DNA of 64,000 nt from Niabella sp. (GTDB lineage: Bacteria > Bacteroidota > Bacteroidia > Chitinophagales > Chitinophagaceae): assembly GCF_030150205.1 (NCBI RefSeq), contig NZ_JASLGT010000030.1:1-64000 (forward strand). Direction: 5' to 3'. The notes below the pieces were generated by a model. That model searched no databases. It saw nothing but the letters and a program-made list of their open reading frames with translations, and had not been told where the DNA came from. Both the position numbers and the translations under genes were made by a program. Shown here piece after piece: positions 53,604 to 62,192 of the stretch. How positions within the stretch are numbered: position 1 is the stretch's first letter; every line of letters starts with the position of its first letter.

Positions 53604-56600
53604 TTAAAAGCCTGTTGTATTCAGGTGCTTACCTACCAGGATCCCGTCAACAGGCTTCAGATCAAAATTTAAATTGCGTTTTGCTTTTAGTTTTATGATG
53701 AAGAGATCCTGTGTGCCTTCCAGCGTGGGTTGGTCTCCGATGTTTACGAAAGTAGGATACAAAACCTTTTTTTCGTTGCTGTGTAACCGGTCATTGGTCA
53801 TGTTTTCCAGGGCTTTCATGTTTAGCACCGCAATGCCGGCAAACTCATAATCCTGGGCATTGTAAGGAAGGGCAAAGCTCAGGGCATTTACCGCTTTCAG
53901 ACCGGTACCTTTTACCAGGATCTCGATCACTTCATCTTTGTTGTATGCTTTTTTTGCCGTGGTCATTTCGATATGTCCCCGGAGTGTATCGGCTGTGGTC
54001 ATATCTGCACCGCCTTCAAGCCGGGTGGCTACGTTGGAAATGTCGTAAGCATCGATCAACCCGTTTTTATTGATATCACCGTTGCTGATATAACCTTCAA
54101 AGTCACCATCACCGGATCTTAACCCGGTATAGTTGATATAGGAGGTTAAATCGTTGTTGTCGATAATATGGTCGTTGTTAATGTCGCCGGGAATATAACT
54201 TTCCGATCCGGGTACTTTAAATACATAGAGCTCACGTCCGGAGCCAAAATCGCCCACGGCTTCTGTTACGGAGATCTTTATATACCGGGCGGTGGGATGA
54301 TTGCTGAAAGGAAATGTTTTGGTATCTCCGTTCTTTGCCCATTCAAAACTGCCGGCATCCGTCCAGTCAGACTTGTTGGTACTATAGGCAATGCTTCCTT
54401 TGAGCCAGATACCGTTACCTCTTGTGCGTGGCAGGTATTGGATCTTGTCCAGTTGATTTACCGATCTCAGATCCAATACCAGGTTAAAGGGAACGGCCTT
54501 GGTGCCCCATTTGGTATGCCAGGTATTGCTTTCGTCAAAGTCAAATAACTGCGCCAGTTCGCTGCCTTCCTGGTCGGCGGCCGATCCCGTGGCAATGATA
54601 TCTTTAATCGCAAATTCAAGCGGATTTACTTTTGTTTTTGCCGAAAGGGAGGTCCAGGGCGATTGGCCGTCTTTATTCACGGCCCGGAGCCTGAACTGGT
54701 AATCGGTTTCTGGAGCCAGCCCGTCAAACAGGAGGCTGGTATCCCGGATGGTGGTGTATTGCTGGCCATTAAAATCGATCTCATAGTAATCGGCATTGGC
54801 CTGTTTGTTCCAGCTGGGCACTAAGGTATAGGCCTGGCGGTTGCTATCGATTACCTGTGCTTTCGAAGGCGGTGTCAGCCGGCCATGTAGTTTCAGCAAA
54901 TGTTCTTCCGGGGCAAAGGAATAGCCATTTACTGTAAGCGTAATGGCATGGGTGGTAATATCGGTGGCAGCCAGCTTCACCAGCAACTGCGGATTTTTAG
55001 TGATCGCCGTTTGAGCGAAAGGACTGCCTGCGGTGGAGAAGCGGTTCAGATTGGGCGCAGCATCATAGTAATAAACGTTTACCTGTTTATGGAAGTCTTC
55101 CAGGGAAGCGGCCGCTTTTAATTTCACTGCAACAGCTCCTGTTTTTGCAGTAATATTAGCCGGCTTCCGGGTTACATTGATCCGGAACTCCGTTGTTTTG
55201 TTTTTTACAAAACCTTCATAGCTGCCTTTGGTGGGCAGCACGGTGATGGTGGCCGTATTGTTTTGAACCATCGACCGGATCTGCGTGGTAGCACCGGCGC
55301 CTGATTTGTAGGCTTCTGTAAAACCGTCGTCATCGTACTCTGTAAATGAAGTACTGCCGGCAGGATACAACTCGTAAATCCGGGCGGTCTTATCGATTTG
55401 TGTAATGTTATTGTTCGGGTTGGTCATGGGGATGATGGCCCCTGCTTTTACAAATACCGGCAGTTTCCAGAGCGGGGCTTCAAAATTGTTCAGCACCCGG
55501 TTGCCTTCATATTTATTTCCCGAAAAATAATCGATCCAGCTACCAGCGGGCAGGTAAATATTATTACGGATATCATTACCTTTTTCATCGGCCTTTGTTT
55601 CCTGGTAAATAGGTGCAACCAGGAACCAGGGACCATATAAATACTGGTACTGCGTAGCTTTCCCATATGTAAAGGTATTGGGATACTCCAGGAACAATGC
55701 CCGGATCATGGGCATTCCGTTTACGGCTTGCCTGGCGATACTGTAAGTGTAGGGGAGCAGTTCTGATTTCAGTTTGAGATAGGTGCGGTTTATGGAGGTG
55801 ACCGGCTCTCCCAGTGCATAAGGATACTTTTCGTTGGCGCCCCATCCGTCCATATTCAGCTGCATGGGGGTGAATGTTTTCCATTGAAAGTCGCGGGTAT
55901 TTACTTTGGTGTTCTTGCCACCAAAAATGCCATCCATATCTGAAGTAATATTGGGCTGACCGGAAAGTCCGGATCCCAGGTAGGTAGGAATGTGAAAGCG
56001 GATATATTCCCACGCGCCACCGGTCTGATCCCCGCTCCAGATACCGGCATAACGCTGGGTGCCGGCCCATCCATCCAGGGAAATGATAAAGGGCCGGGCA
56101 TTGTTGCCGTATTTGGGCATGATATGACCTACATCCGACACGCCGTTCAATCCGAATGAGTATCCCGGGCCCACCCAGGCCACATCGGTTTTTAATACAC
56201 GCACGCCGGCAATGCCCACTTCTTTTATAATATCGCGTTGCAGCAATGCGGGAATGCTGTCTTTGGGATGCAAATCCGATTGTGTCCAGAGCCCGATCTG
56301 TACGCCGTTCTTTCTTGCATAATCGCCAAAAGCTTTCAGGTTCTGAATATTGCTGTCGAGTGTGCCCGTTTGTCCGTAACCGGCTCCATATCCGTCATTC
56401 GGAAGGATCCAGCCCAGCGGCAGATCATATGCCTTATAACGGTCGATGACGCCCCTGGCTGAAAACTGGTAATTATTCTTTTCGCCGTTCAGTGATTCTT
56501 TAATACCCCCGTTGTCTTTCTGGCTTTCTTTATAACGTTGGCCATCTTCAAAAAGCACACCGGCCGTATCTGCTTTCCAGTAGTCGCGGTTGTAAGCATT

Positions 56601-57464
56601 CAAATGCCCTTCATAAAAACCAAACTTGGGTAAGAGTACCGGGTTGCCCGTCAGCTGGTAAAAATCATTCAGCAGTGTTACGGGTTCCTTATCGATCATA
56701 AAGAACACATCGAGGTAATTGGTTTCATGGGAAAGGGTTACCAGGCCTTTTTCTTTGGCGCCAAAATCGTATTTCCCTTTCTTAAAAGTATACCACATAA
56801 AGCCATATCCGCTGGTAGACCAGTAAAAGGGCGTGGGGGAGGCTACACCGCCATCCGTCCAACTATTCTGGTTTTCGATGGCAATGATCTTTCCTTTATG
56901 GGAAAAGCGGCCATTTTGTACACCGCCTCCATAGAAGTATTCGGCCGGGTTTTCTTTCAGCTTCAGACTGGTACTTTTTTTATCAAATAATACCGGCGTT
57001 AAGGTCTGCAGTACGGTTTGTTTACTTTTGATATTGGTTATTTTAAGCAGTGCCGTTGCTTTGGTGAACTCAAGGGTCACTGCATTCGTGGAAATAACAA
57101 TACGTCCTGCATTGTCTTTTACATCCAGCTTTGAAACCGTTTTGCGCGGGTTGTCTGTAAGAATGGATGCGGGAGGCGTGGCCTCCGGTGCACGGAGCGG
57201 TCCTCCCGAAGGATCTGCAAACATGCGGAAAATCGTCTCGCCATAAAAGTCCAGTAATAATTCCTGCCGGTTACTCAACCGGATCTTCACCGTTGTTGCA
57301 TTGATCTTTTCTGCACCGGTTAGGGTAAGCGTATCGGCGGCGGGTTTTGCAGTAGCCGGCAAGGCAGTTTTTACCTGTGCGTTAACCGTTAAGAGGGTTG
57401 CTGTGGCAAGCAGTATCGTAACGGATCCTTTTTTAAAAAAGGTAATTCCAGACTTCAGATTCAT
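53604..57464 (-). CDS. Multi-domain GH31 glycosidase with dockerin-like C-terminus
   Basis: A 1286-residue exported glycosidase of family GH31 (alpha-glucosidase/alpha-xylosidase group). After the signal peptide (to about 30) come an N-terminal beta domain (about 45-280) and the catalytic barrel, with the likely nucleophile Asp427 in 'VLKTDVAWVG' and acid/base Asp479 in 'IWSGDQTGGAWEY'. C-terminal beta domains and a DUF5110-like part follow, then a fibronectin-III domain (about 855-945), an F5/8-type C domain (about 960-1105), two Asp/Asn-rich calcium repeats as in dockerins ('GDINNDHIIDNNDL', 'GDINKNGLIDAYDI', about 1110-1170) and a terminal beta module resembling cohesins ('KAYNKDEVIEILVKG'). 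It is a single gene and the specificity is not clear. Confidence 0.92.
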   Translation of the reverse strand: MNLKSGITFFKKGSVTILLATATLLTVNAQVKTALPATAKPAADTLTLTGAEKINATTVKIRLSNRQELLLDFYGETIFRMFADPSGGPLRAPEATPPASILTDNPRKTVSKLDVKDNAGRIVISTNAVTLEFTKATALLKITNIKSKQTVLQTLTPVLFDKKSTSLKLKENPAEYFYGGGVQNGRFSHKGKIIAIENQNSWTDGGVASPTPFYWSTSGYGFMWYTFKKGKYDFGAKEKGLVTLSHETNYLDVFFMIDKEPVTLLNDFYQLTGNPVLLPKFGFYEGHLNAYNRDYWKADTAGVLFEDGQRYKESQKDNGGIKESLNGEKNNYQFSARGVIDRYKAYDLPLGWILPNDGYGAGYGQTGTLDSNIQNLKAFGDYARKNGVQIGLWTQSDLHPKDSIPALLQRDIIKEVGIAGVRVLKTDVAWVGPGYSFGLNGVSDVGHIMPKYGNNARPFIISLDGWAGTQRYAGIWSGDQTGGAWEYIRFHIPTYLGSGLSGQPNITSDMDGIFGGKNTKVNTRDFQWKTFTPMQLNMDGWGANEKYPYALGEPVTSINRTYLKLKSELLPYTYSIARQAVNGMPMIRALFLEYPNTFTYGKATQYQYLYGPWFLVAPIYQETKADEKGNDIRNNIYLPAGSWIDYFSGNKYEGNRVLNNFEAPLWKLPVFVKAGAIIPMTNPNNNITQIDKTARIYELYPAGSTSFTEYDDDGFTEAYKSGAGATTQIRSMVQNNTATITVLPTKGSYEGFVKNKTTEFRINVTRKPANITAKTGAVAVKLKAAASLEDFHKQVNVYYYDAAPNLNRFSTAGSPFAQTAITKNPQLLVKLAATDITTHAITLTVNGYSFAPEEHLLKLHGRLTPPSKAQVIDSNRQAYTLVPSWNKQANADYYEIDFNGQQYTTIRDTSLLFDGLAPETDYQFRLRAVNKDGQSPWTSLSAKTKVNPLEFAIKDIIATGSAADQEGSELAQLFDFDESNTWHTKWGTKAVPFNLVLDLRSVNQLDKIQYLPRTRGNGIWLKGSIAYSTNKSDWTDAGSFEWAKNGDTKTFPFSNHPTARYIKISVTEAVGDFGSGRELYVFKVPGSESYIPGDINNDHIIDNNDLTSYINYTGLRSGDGDFEGYISNGDINKNGLIDAYDISNVATRLEGGADMTTADTLRGHIEMTTAKKAYNKDEVIEILVKGTGLKAVNALSFALPYNAQDYEFAGIAVLNMKALENMTNDRLHSNEKKVLYPTFVNIGDQPTLEGTQDLFIIKLKAKRNLNFDLKPVDGILVGKHLNTTGF

Positions 57465-57533
57465 TATCGCTGATTATGTTAAAAATGATCGTGTAAAAGT
57501 AATGAAGCCTTTTGGTAAAAAAGTGGTTTATGG

Positions 57534-57586
57534 AAACGATTGCGCAGGGTAATTGAGGCATGTATTGATGAAAGACAAACGATTGC
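57534..57586. promoter_or_regulatory. Two AAACGATTGC boxes upstream of the GH31 gene
   Basis: The 10-mer AAACGATTGC occurs at 57534-57543 and again at 57577-57586, exactly 43 bp (about four helical turns) apart. The central CG flanked by A/T is LacI-family-like, but the site is not a clean palindrome. Confidence 0.35.
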
Positions 57587-57696
57587 ATTAAAAGCGAATG
57601 TGTTTGCGAAAATGGAGCGGCCGCATGCGGCTCGCTTGTTTTGGGGATTCCCCGCTTATGCTGCGTGTAATTTTATGTGTTAAAGATGTAAATACT

Positions 57697-57795
57697 ATGG
57701 ATCCCAAATCTGTTATGGACCTGGTTCAGGAAGCCAGGAAGCAAATAGAAAACCTGAGCCCGGAACAGGTACAGGAAGCACTTTCAACGGTATAG
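57697..57795 (+). CDS. Possible 32-residue helical peptide, hypothetical
   Basis: A short ORF, 'MDPKSVMDLVQEARKQIEN..' ending 'EQVQEALSTV', amphipathic and highly charged with no Cys or Trp. It could be a real small protein or a leftover of a larger gene. The frame reaches back to 57598 with residues that look like noise, so I prefer the ATG at 57697. It is convergent with the DUF3307 gene, whose stop lies 10 bp beyond. I do not recognise a family. Confidence 0.35.
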   Translation: MDPKSVMDLVQEARKQIENLSPEQVQEALSTV

Positions 57796-57805
57796 GCGCC
57801 CGGCC

Positions 57806-58543
57806 TTAGGTGCCGGTTAAGCCGGATACCAGCAGTTTATTTACGATGACCCCGATCACGATCGCAATTCCAAAGCTCAGCAGGGTGCCGATGAGGATGT
57901 ATTCGGTCAGCTTCCGGTCTTGCCCTACTTTCAGATCGCTGAAACGGAAAACGGACTTGGCCGTTACCAGGAACCCGATGGCTACCCATTGCAGGTTGAG
58001 GATAAAGATCAGGACCAGTATGCGTTCAATATAGCCGATCATCATGCCCGCGTGTTGCAGCGATTTCGTTTCAATAATATCTGTTCTGATCTCCGTTGCC
58101 GGAGCCCACTTGGATAAGATCAGTTTGATGATTACAGAAACCGGGGTGGTCAGCAGTACCAGGCCGGTGGTGGTAATCAGCAGGGCATTCGCCTGCGAAG
58201 TGGTCAGGTGTATGGTAAATGGCTCCATCCACCAGGCCGCCCACACAATTACAGCAAGGTGCAATACCTGGTCCAGGATAAAAAATGTTTTCCTGTTTTT
58301 AGCCGTTTGCAGCTGAAGTTTTGCAAGATCAATCAGCAGGTGGCTGCCCGCAATAAGCGCTGCCAGCGGCAGGTACCGCAGATCCATGGTGATGAGCAGG
58401 ATCAATGCAAAATGGATGAGTACGTGCAGGTACAGTTTGGCGCTTTTGTAGGTTTTACGTTCTTTTTCTTCTACCCAGCGGGACGGTTGTAAAACAAAAT
58501 CGCCCAGTAGATGCGCCAGCAACAGTTGTAGGAGTAGTGTCAT
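57806..58543 (-). CDS. DUF3307 membrane protein
   Basis: A 245-residue integral membrane protein. It begins 'LLLQLLLAHLLGDFVLQPSRWVEEKE', the diagnostic start of DUF3307, and has about five or six helices (1-20, 40-75, 85-105, 125-150, 170-195, 212-238). Its start overlaps the stop of the SatD-like gene by four bases (ATGA), so the two are coupled. The family is often found with SatD-type regulators; its function is unknown. Confidence 0.88.
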   Translation of the reverse strand: MTLLLQLLLAHLLGDFVLQPSRWVEEKERKTYKSAKLYLHVLIHFALILLITMDLRYLPLAALIAGSHLLIDLAKLQLQTAKNRKTFFILDQVLHLAVIVWAAWWMEPFTIHLTTSQANALLITTTGLVLLTTPVSVIIKLILSKWAPATEIRTDIIETKSLQHAGMMIGYIERILVLIFILNLQWVAIGFLVTAKSVFRFSDLKVGQDRKLTEYILIGTLLSFGIAIVIGVIVNKLLVSGLTGT

Positions 58544-59151
58544 GTGTTAAGGCCGGTTATCGTTGTTTGATAAAATGTATTAAAATCCATCAGCAGGTCA
58601 AATTGTGCGCGTTTGCGGCTCTGACTTACGGCAGACTGATTGATCTTTAATTTTTCTGCGATCTGTTGCTGGTTCCAGTCGGGCTTTTCCAGGAACAACT
58701 GTACGATCTCCGCTGCCGCCGGGCTCCAATTGTCCATAATCAGCGATGCAAACCGCGCCATAAGGTTTAGGGCGGCATCGGTTTTCTCATCACCGGTAGA
58801 CAGGGCCAGGGTGGTTTTTTCTTCTTTCATATTGTCAAATTTCCGGCCCGATCTTACAAATGCTGTTCCATTCGACTCTGTGATCTTTTCTGTTTGATAA
58901 GATGCACTTCCCAATCCAATGCTTAGCCGCACATCCAGGTCTGCTTTTTGTTTGATCATACTTTTCAACAGTATGCACTTAAAGAGGGCTTCAGACGGTG
59001 GTAACCGCAATTGAAAAGCATCCCCCCGGTAAATTTCCCAGTCTGCAGGGGTGTGACCTTGCTTTTTTAAAAAGCTTTTCAAGAGCGGCATCCATTCTTT
59101 AGGATCCATACTTTCCGAACGGATAATGTCTCCGGTAATGATCGCTATCAT
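58540..59151 (-). CDS. SatD-like protein with C-terminal HTH
   Basis: A 203-residue protein starting 'MIAIITGDIIRSESMDP', typical of SatD-family proteins. The N-terminal two thirds resemble a nucleotide-cyclase-like fold ('WEIYRGDAFQLRL', 'LDVRLSIGLG'). The C-terminus is a HTH ('WNQQQIAEKLKINQSAVSQSRKRAQFDLL'). It is the first gene of a two-gene operon with DUF3307, and a cluster of TTATAAGC boxes lies directly upstream, which could be its own operator. The ligand is unknown. Confidence 0.85.
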   Translation of the reverse strand: MIAIITGDIIRSESMDPKEWMPLLKSFLKKQGHTPADWEIYRGDAFQLRLPPSEALFKCILLKSMIKQKADLDVRLSIGLGSASYQTEKITESNGTAFVRSGRKFDNMKEEKTTLALSTGDEKTDAALNLMARFASLIMDNWSPAAAEIVQLFLEKPDWNQQQIAEKLKINQSAVSQSRKRAQFDLLMDFNTFYQTTITGLNT

Positions 59152-59158
59152 ACTTCAA

Positions 59159-59236
59159 ATATAAGCAAATAGGCTTATAAATTAAATTATAAGCTTAAGT
59201 GCTTATAATTTCTGTTATTAGGTAAAGAGCTTATAA
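59159..59236. promoter_or_regulatory. Five TTATAAGC boxes between satD-like and SDR genes
   Basis: TATAAGC (59160-59166), GCTTATAA (59173-59180), TTATAAGC (59187-59194), GCTTATAA (59201-59208) and GCTTATAA (59229-59236). The first four alternate in orientation with exact 14-bp steps from the second on. This is an operator-like cluster in the divergent spacer. The rest of the spacer to 59468 shows no other clear signal. Confidence 0.6.
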
Positions 59237-59468
59237 TAAAGAACGATAGTTGTATAAAAATACTAAAATAATTAGTATTTTGAAAATATTTTATCTGCCA
59301 GTGTTCCCGGGCCATCCGGGAAGTATGGTTGGTAATCGTTGTTTCATCGCTGAAAAAAATGGATAAGCGCCTGTGTCATTCAATCTTATACTCCATTTAC
59401 TCCTCTTTTTTATCATTTATATGGTAAATTAGCTGCGCCATTTTAATTTTAAGCGTATATATTTAATT

Positions 59469-60233
59469 ATGTTTCAACTAAACAATAAAACCGCCGTAAT
59501 TACAGGAGGCGGAAGTGGCATCGGCAAGGCCGTGGCACTTTTATTTGCAAAAGCAGGAGCCGCCGTGGTAGTGGCCGATTTTAATAAAGAGGCTGCGCTG
59601 CAAACCATTGAGGAGATCCGCGAAGCCGGTGGCAATGCGGAAGGTATTTTCCTTGATGTGTCTAGCCAGGAAGCGGTTACTACGGCCTTTGGGCAACTGC
59701 CGGCGATTGATATACTGGTAAACAGCGCCGGGATCTCGCATATCGGAAAGGCAGATACCACCGGCGAAACTGATTTTGACCGGGTTTATAACGTAAATGT
59801 AAAAGGGGTTTACAATACGCTGCATGCGGCTATCCCCCGGATGAAGGCGCAGGGAAGGGGCGTGATCATTAATATGGCGTCCATTGCATCAAGCATCGGG
59901 TTGCCGGACCGGTTTGCTTATTCGATGAGCAAAGGCGCCGTACTGGCCATGACCCTGTCGGTAGCGAAAGATTATATCAATGATGGCATCCGGTGTAATT
60001 GTGTTTCACCTGCCCGTGTGCATACCCCGTTTGTAGATGGATTTCTTGCCAAAACCTACCCGGGCCGGGAACAGGAAATGTTCGAAAAATTATCAAAAAC
60101 ACAACCCATCGGCCGTATGGCAAAACCGGAGGAGATTGCCGCATTGATCCTGTACCTGAGCAGTGATGAGGCTTCCTTTATTACCGGCTGCGATTACCCG
60201 ATCGATGGTGGGTTTATAAAGTTGAATAACTGA
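59469..60233 (+). CDS. Short-chain dehydrogenase (SDR), sugar-acid type
   Basis: A 254-residue NAD(P)-dependent oxidoreductase of the classical SDR group, with the cofactor loop 'TGGGSGIGKAV' (12-22), 'NSAGIS', catalytic Ser near 138-142, Tyr151 and Lys155 ('AYSMSKGAV'), and the end 'GCDYPIDGGF'. Asp37 in 'VADFNK' suggests NAD(H). The following FAH-family gene makes a role in non-phosphorylating L-fucose-like sugar degradation (2-keto-3-deoxy-fuconate dehydrogenase) plausible, though FabG-type or other sugar dehydrogenase activity cannot be excluded. Confidence 0.9.
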   Translation: MFQLNNKTAVITGGGSGIGKAVALLFAKAGAAVVVADFNKEAALQTIEEIREAGGNAEGIFLDVSSQEAVTTAFGQLPAIDILVNSAGISHIGKADTTGETDFDRVYNVNVKGVYNTLHAAIPRMKAQGRGVIINMASIASSIGLPDRFAYSMSKGAVLAMTLSVAKDYINDGIRCNCVSPARVHTPFVDGFLAKTYPGREQEMFEKLSKTQPIGRMAKPEEIAALILYLSSDEASFITGCDYPIDGGFIKLNN

Positions 60234-60312
60234 TCATTTTTAACTGGTGAGCGATGGTCTTTGCTGAAAAAAAGCCAATAACTTAAAATATAGAAATACA
60301 AAAAATAAGGAT

Positions 60313-61176
60313 ATGAAATTAATACGGTTCGGACAACCGGGAACGGAAAAACCTGGTGTACTGATTGATGGTATACGTTATGATGCGTCTGCATTTGGAG
60401 AAGATTATAATGAAGCTTTTTTTGAAAAGAATGGCCTGGAGCGGCTGCGCCAGTTTGTAAATGAACAGGGTGCCGGTTTGCCAATTGTAGAAGAGAACGA
60501 ACGCTGGGCCAGCTGTGTAGCCCGTCCTTCCAAGATCATTTGCATCGGTTTAAACTATGCCCTGCATGCAAAGGAAACCAATGCCCCTGTTCCGAAAGAG
60601 CCGGTGGTATTTTTTAAATCTACCACGGCTTTGTGCGGACCCTTTGATGATGTGATCATCCCAAAGAATTCGGTTAAGACCGACTGGGAAGTGGAACTGG
60701 CCGTGGTGATCGGCAAGAAAGCGTCCTATGTGGAAGAAGCAGATGCATTGAATTATGTAGCCGGATATGCTTTACATAACGACTACAGCGAGCGGGAATT
60801 CCAGATCGAACGCGGCGGTCAATGGGTAAAGGGAAAGAGCTGTGATACTTTTGCGCCGCTGGGGCCCTTTATGGCAACAAGCGATGAAATTGAAAACCCG
60901 AATAACCTCAATCTCTGGCTGAAAGTAAACGGAACCACCATGCAGGATTCCACTACTTCCGATTTTATTTTTAATATTCAGCAGGTGATCAGCCATCTGA
61001 GCCAGTTTATGACCCTGTTGCCCGGTGATGTGATTTCCACTGGAACTCCGGCTGGCGTAGGGCTGGGACAAAAACCTGAACCCTGGTACCTGAAACCCGG
61101 CGATGTGATAGAGCTGGGCATTGAAGGACTGGGCACATCAAAACAAACCGCAGCGGCGTATCAGAAAGGATCGTAA
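60313..61176 (+). CDS. Fumarylacetoacetate hydrolase family enzyme
   Basis: A 287-residue FAH-family enzyme. Residues 70-85 read 'ICIGLNYALHAKETNAP', then 'FFKSTTALCGPFDD', the metal site 'DWEVELAVVIG' (Glu..Glu) and Asp in 'HNDYSEREFQ', and 'GKSCDTFAPLGP' and 'STGTPAGVGLGQKP' further on. The pairing with an SDR fits a 2,4-diketo-3-deoxy-L-fuconate hydrolase, which cuts the diketo acid to pyruvate and a hydroxy acid. Other acylpyruvate hydrolase roles are possible. A strong hairpin ends the operon. Confidence 0.9.
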   Translation: MKLIRFGQPGTEKPGVLIDGIRYDASAFGEDYNEAFFEKNGLERLRQFVNEQGAGLPIVEENERWASCVARPSKIICIGLNYALHAKETNAPVPKEPVVFFKSTTALCGPFDDVIIPKNSVKTDWEVELAVVIGKKASYVEEADALNYVAGYALHNDYSEREFQIERGGQWVKGKSCDTFAPLGPFMATSDEIENPNNLNLWLKVNGTTMQDSTTSDFIFNIQQVISHLSQFMTLLPGDVISTGTPAGVGLGQKPEPWYLKPGDVIELGIEGLGTSKQTAAAYQKGS

Positions 61177-61190
61177 AAATCTTGTTTTAG

Positions 61191-61242
61191 AACCATTAAG
61201 AAATGAAGCAGTATCTTATCTGTTCTTCATTTCTTAATGGTT
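61191..61242. terminator. 18-bp hairpin, bidirectional terminator
   Basis: A perfect 18-bp inverted repeat (61191-61208 with 61225-61242) with a 16-nt loop lies between convergent genes. T/A-rich flanks on both sides suggest it serves both. Confidence 0.8.
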
Positions 61243-61264
61243 TATTATAAGCGCTGAATTTATA

Positions 61265-62095
61265 TTATTTCACCGCTTCCAGCTTTTCACCCGTCCAGCG
61301 GTATTTGGTGGCTTTATTGGTGCTGTATTTAACATTATTGCTGTCCCAGCTGGCAACTTTTTGTCCCTCTTCAAAAAGGACTTCTCCGGCTACCTCCTTT
61401 TCAATAATCATATCTTTGATCCCCTCCATATCGCTGGGATAAATAAAATAAGTACGGTCAAAGTATTCCCCGTCCGGCGTATCGAATTGTCTTCTTACAA
61501 AATGCAGTCGCTGACCGCTCCAGAAAAAAGTAAGCGTACCCCCGGCCTCGCCGCAGGATTCGGAACCTCCCTGTATTTCAATAATATCATCTACATTCTT
61601 TAGTCCTCTATTAGACCGGTTCTCGCAGCTGTATAAGCGGGGCGATGGGTTGCCCAAACCGTTAAAAGAAAGGCGCTGCAGCTCTGTGCCGTTTTTTGCC
61701 ACGCGTATCTGCAATACAATACCGCTATCTGTAACCCGCTCTACCCCATAATGGAAGCTGATATCGGTGTTTTTTTGACTCCGGAAAGAGGCCAGCGCCA
61801 GTTTGCCACCCCATATAAATCCACTTTTGCCGTTATTATAGGATACCTTATACCAGGGGAAAATAACACCGTTCAAATTAAGGGCTACCGGACTGATGCC
61901 CACGATCTTCATCGGTGTACCCAGGGAAATAAGATCTGTGCTTTCTGCGTTCAGGGATGGAGCGGTACGGATGTTTACGCTATCTGCCAGTGCATAAACG
62001 GTCTGTTGTTTTTCAAACAATTGCAGCGTATCGGATTGTGCGTGCATTGCCAGGGTTGCAAGGCCCAGGCAGCAGGTAAAAAATGATCTTTTCAT
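61265..62095 (-). CDS. Secreted protein with SH3-like domain
   Basis: A 276-residue exported protein (signal peptide to about 19, 'LAMHAQ'). An SH3b-like domain covers about 32-105 ('VYALADSVNIRTAPSLNAES' ... 'YKVSYNNGKSGFIWGGKLA'). The remaining part has no family I know; it contains one Cys pair (about 153 and 179) and several aromatic strands. Such SH3b domains often bind peptidoglycan or peptides. It is followed by the hairpin terminator at 61.2 kb. Confidence 0.8.
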   Translation of the reverse strand: MKRSFFTCCLGLATLAMHAQSDTLQLFEKQQTVYALADSVNIRTAPSLNAESTDLISLGTPMKIVGISPVALNLNGVIFPWYKVSYNNGKSGFIWGGKLALASFRSQKNTDISFHYGVERVTDSGIVLQIRVAKNGTELQRLSFNGLGNPSPRLYSCENRSNRGLKNVDDIIEIQGGSESCGEAGGTLTFFWSGQRLHFVRRQFDTPDGEYFDRTYFIYPSDMEGIKDMIIEKEVAGEVLFEEGQKVASWDSNNVKYSTNKATKYRWTGEKLEAVK

Positions 62096-62106
62096 AGTAT
62101 GTATAA

Positions 62107-62135
62107 AAAGAGAAAGGGGATCGCCCTTTCTCTTT
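62107..62135 (-). terminator. Rho-independent terminator of fabI
   Basis: A 12-bp perfect stem (62107-62118 with 62124-62135) with a 5-nt loop. On the minus strand it ends in CTTTTTATAC. It separates fabI from the SH3 gene. Confidence 0.8.
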
Positions 62136-62192
62136 GTGTATTCATTAATTGATGACTGTATGCGTACGCGTTACGGATACCAGGGATGCTTA

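Noticed and set aside
57598..57696. Upstream extension of the 32-residue ORF
   Set aside because: The residues are rich in Cys/Trp/Arg without pattern; probably non-coding frame before the ATG at 57697.
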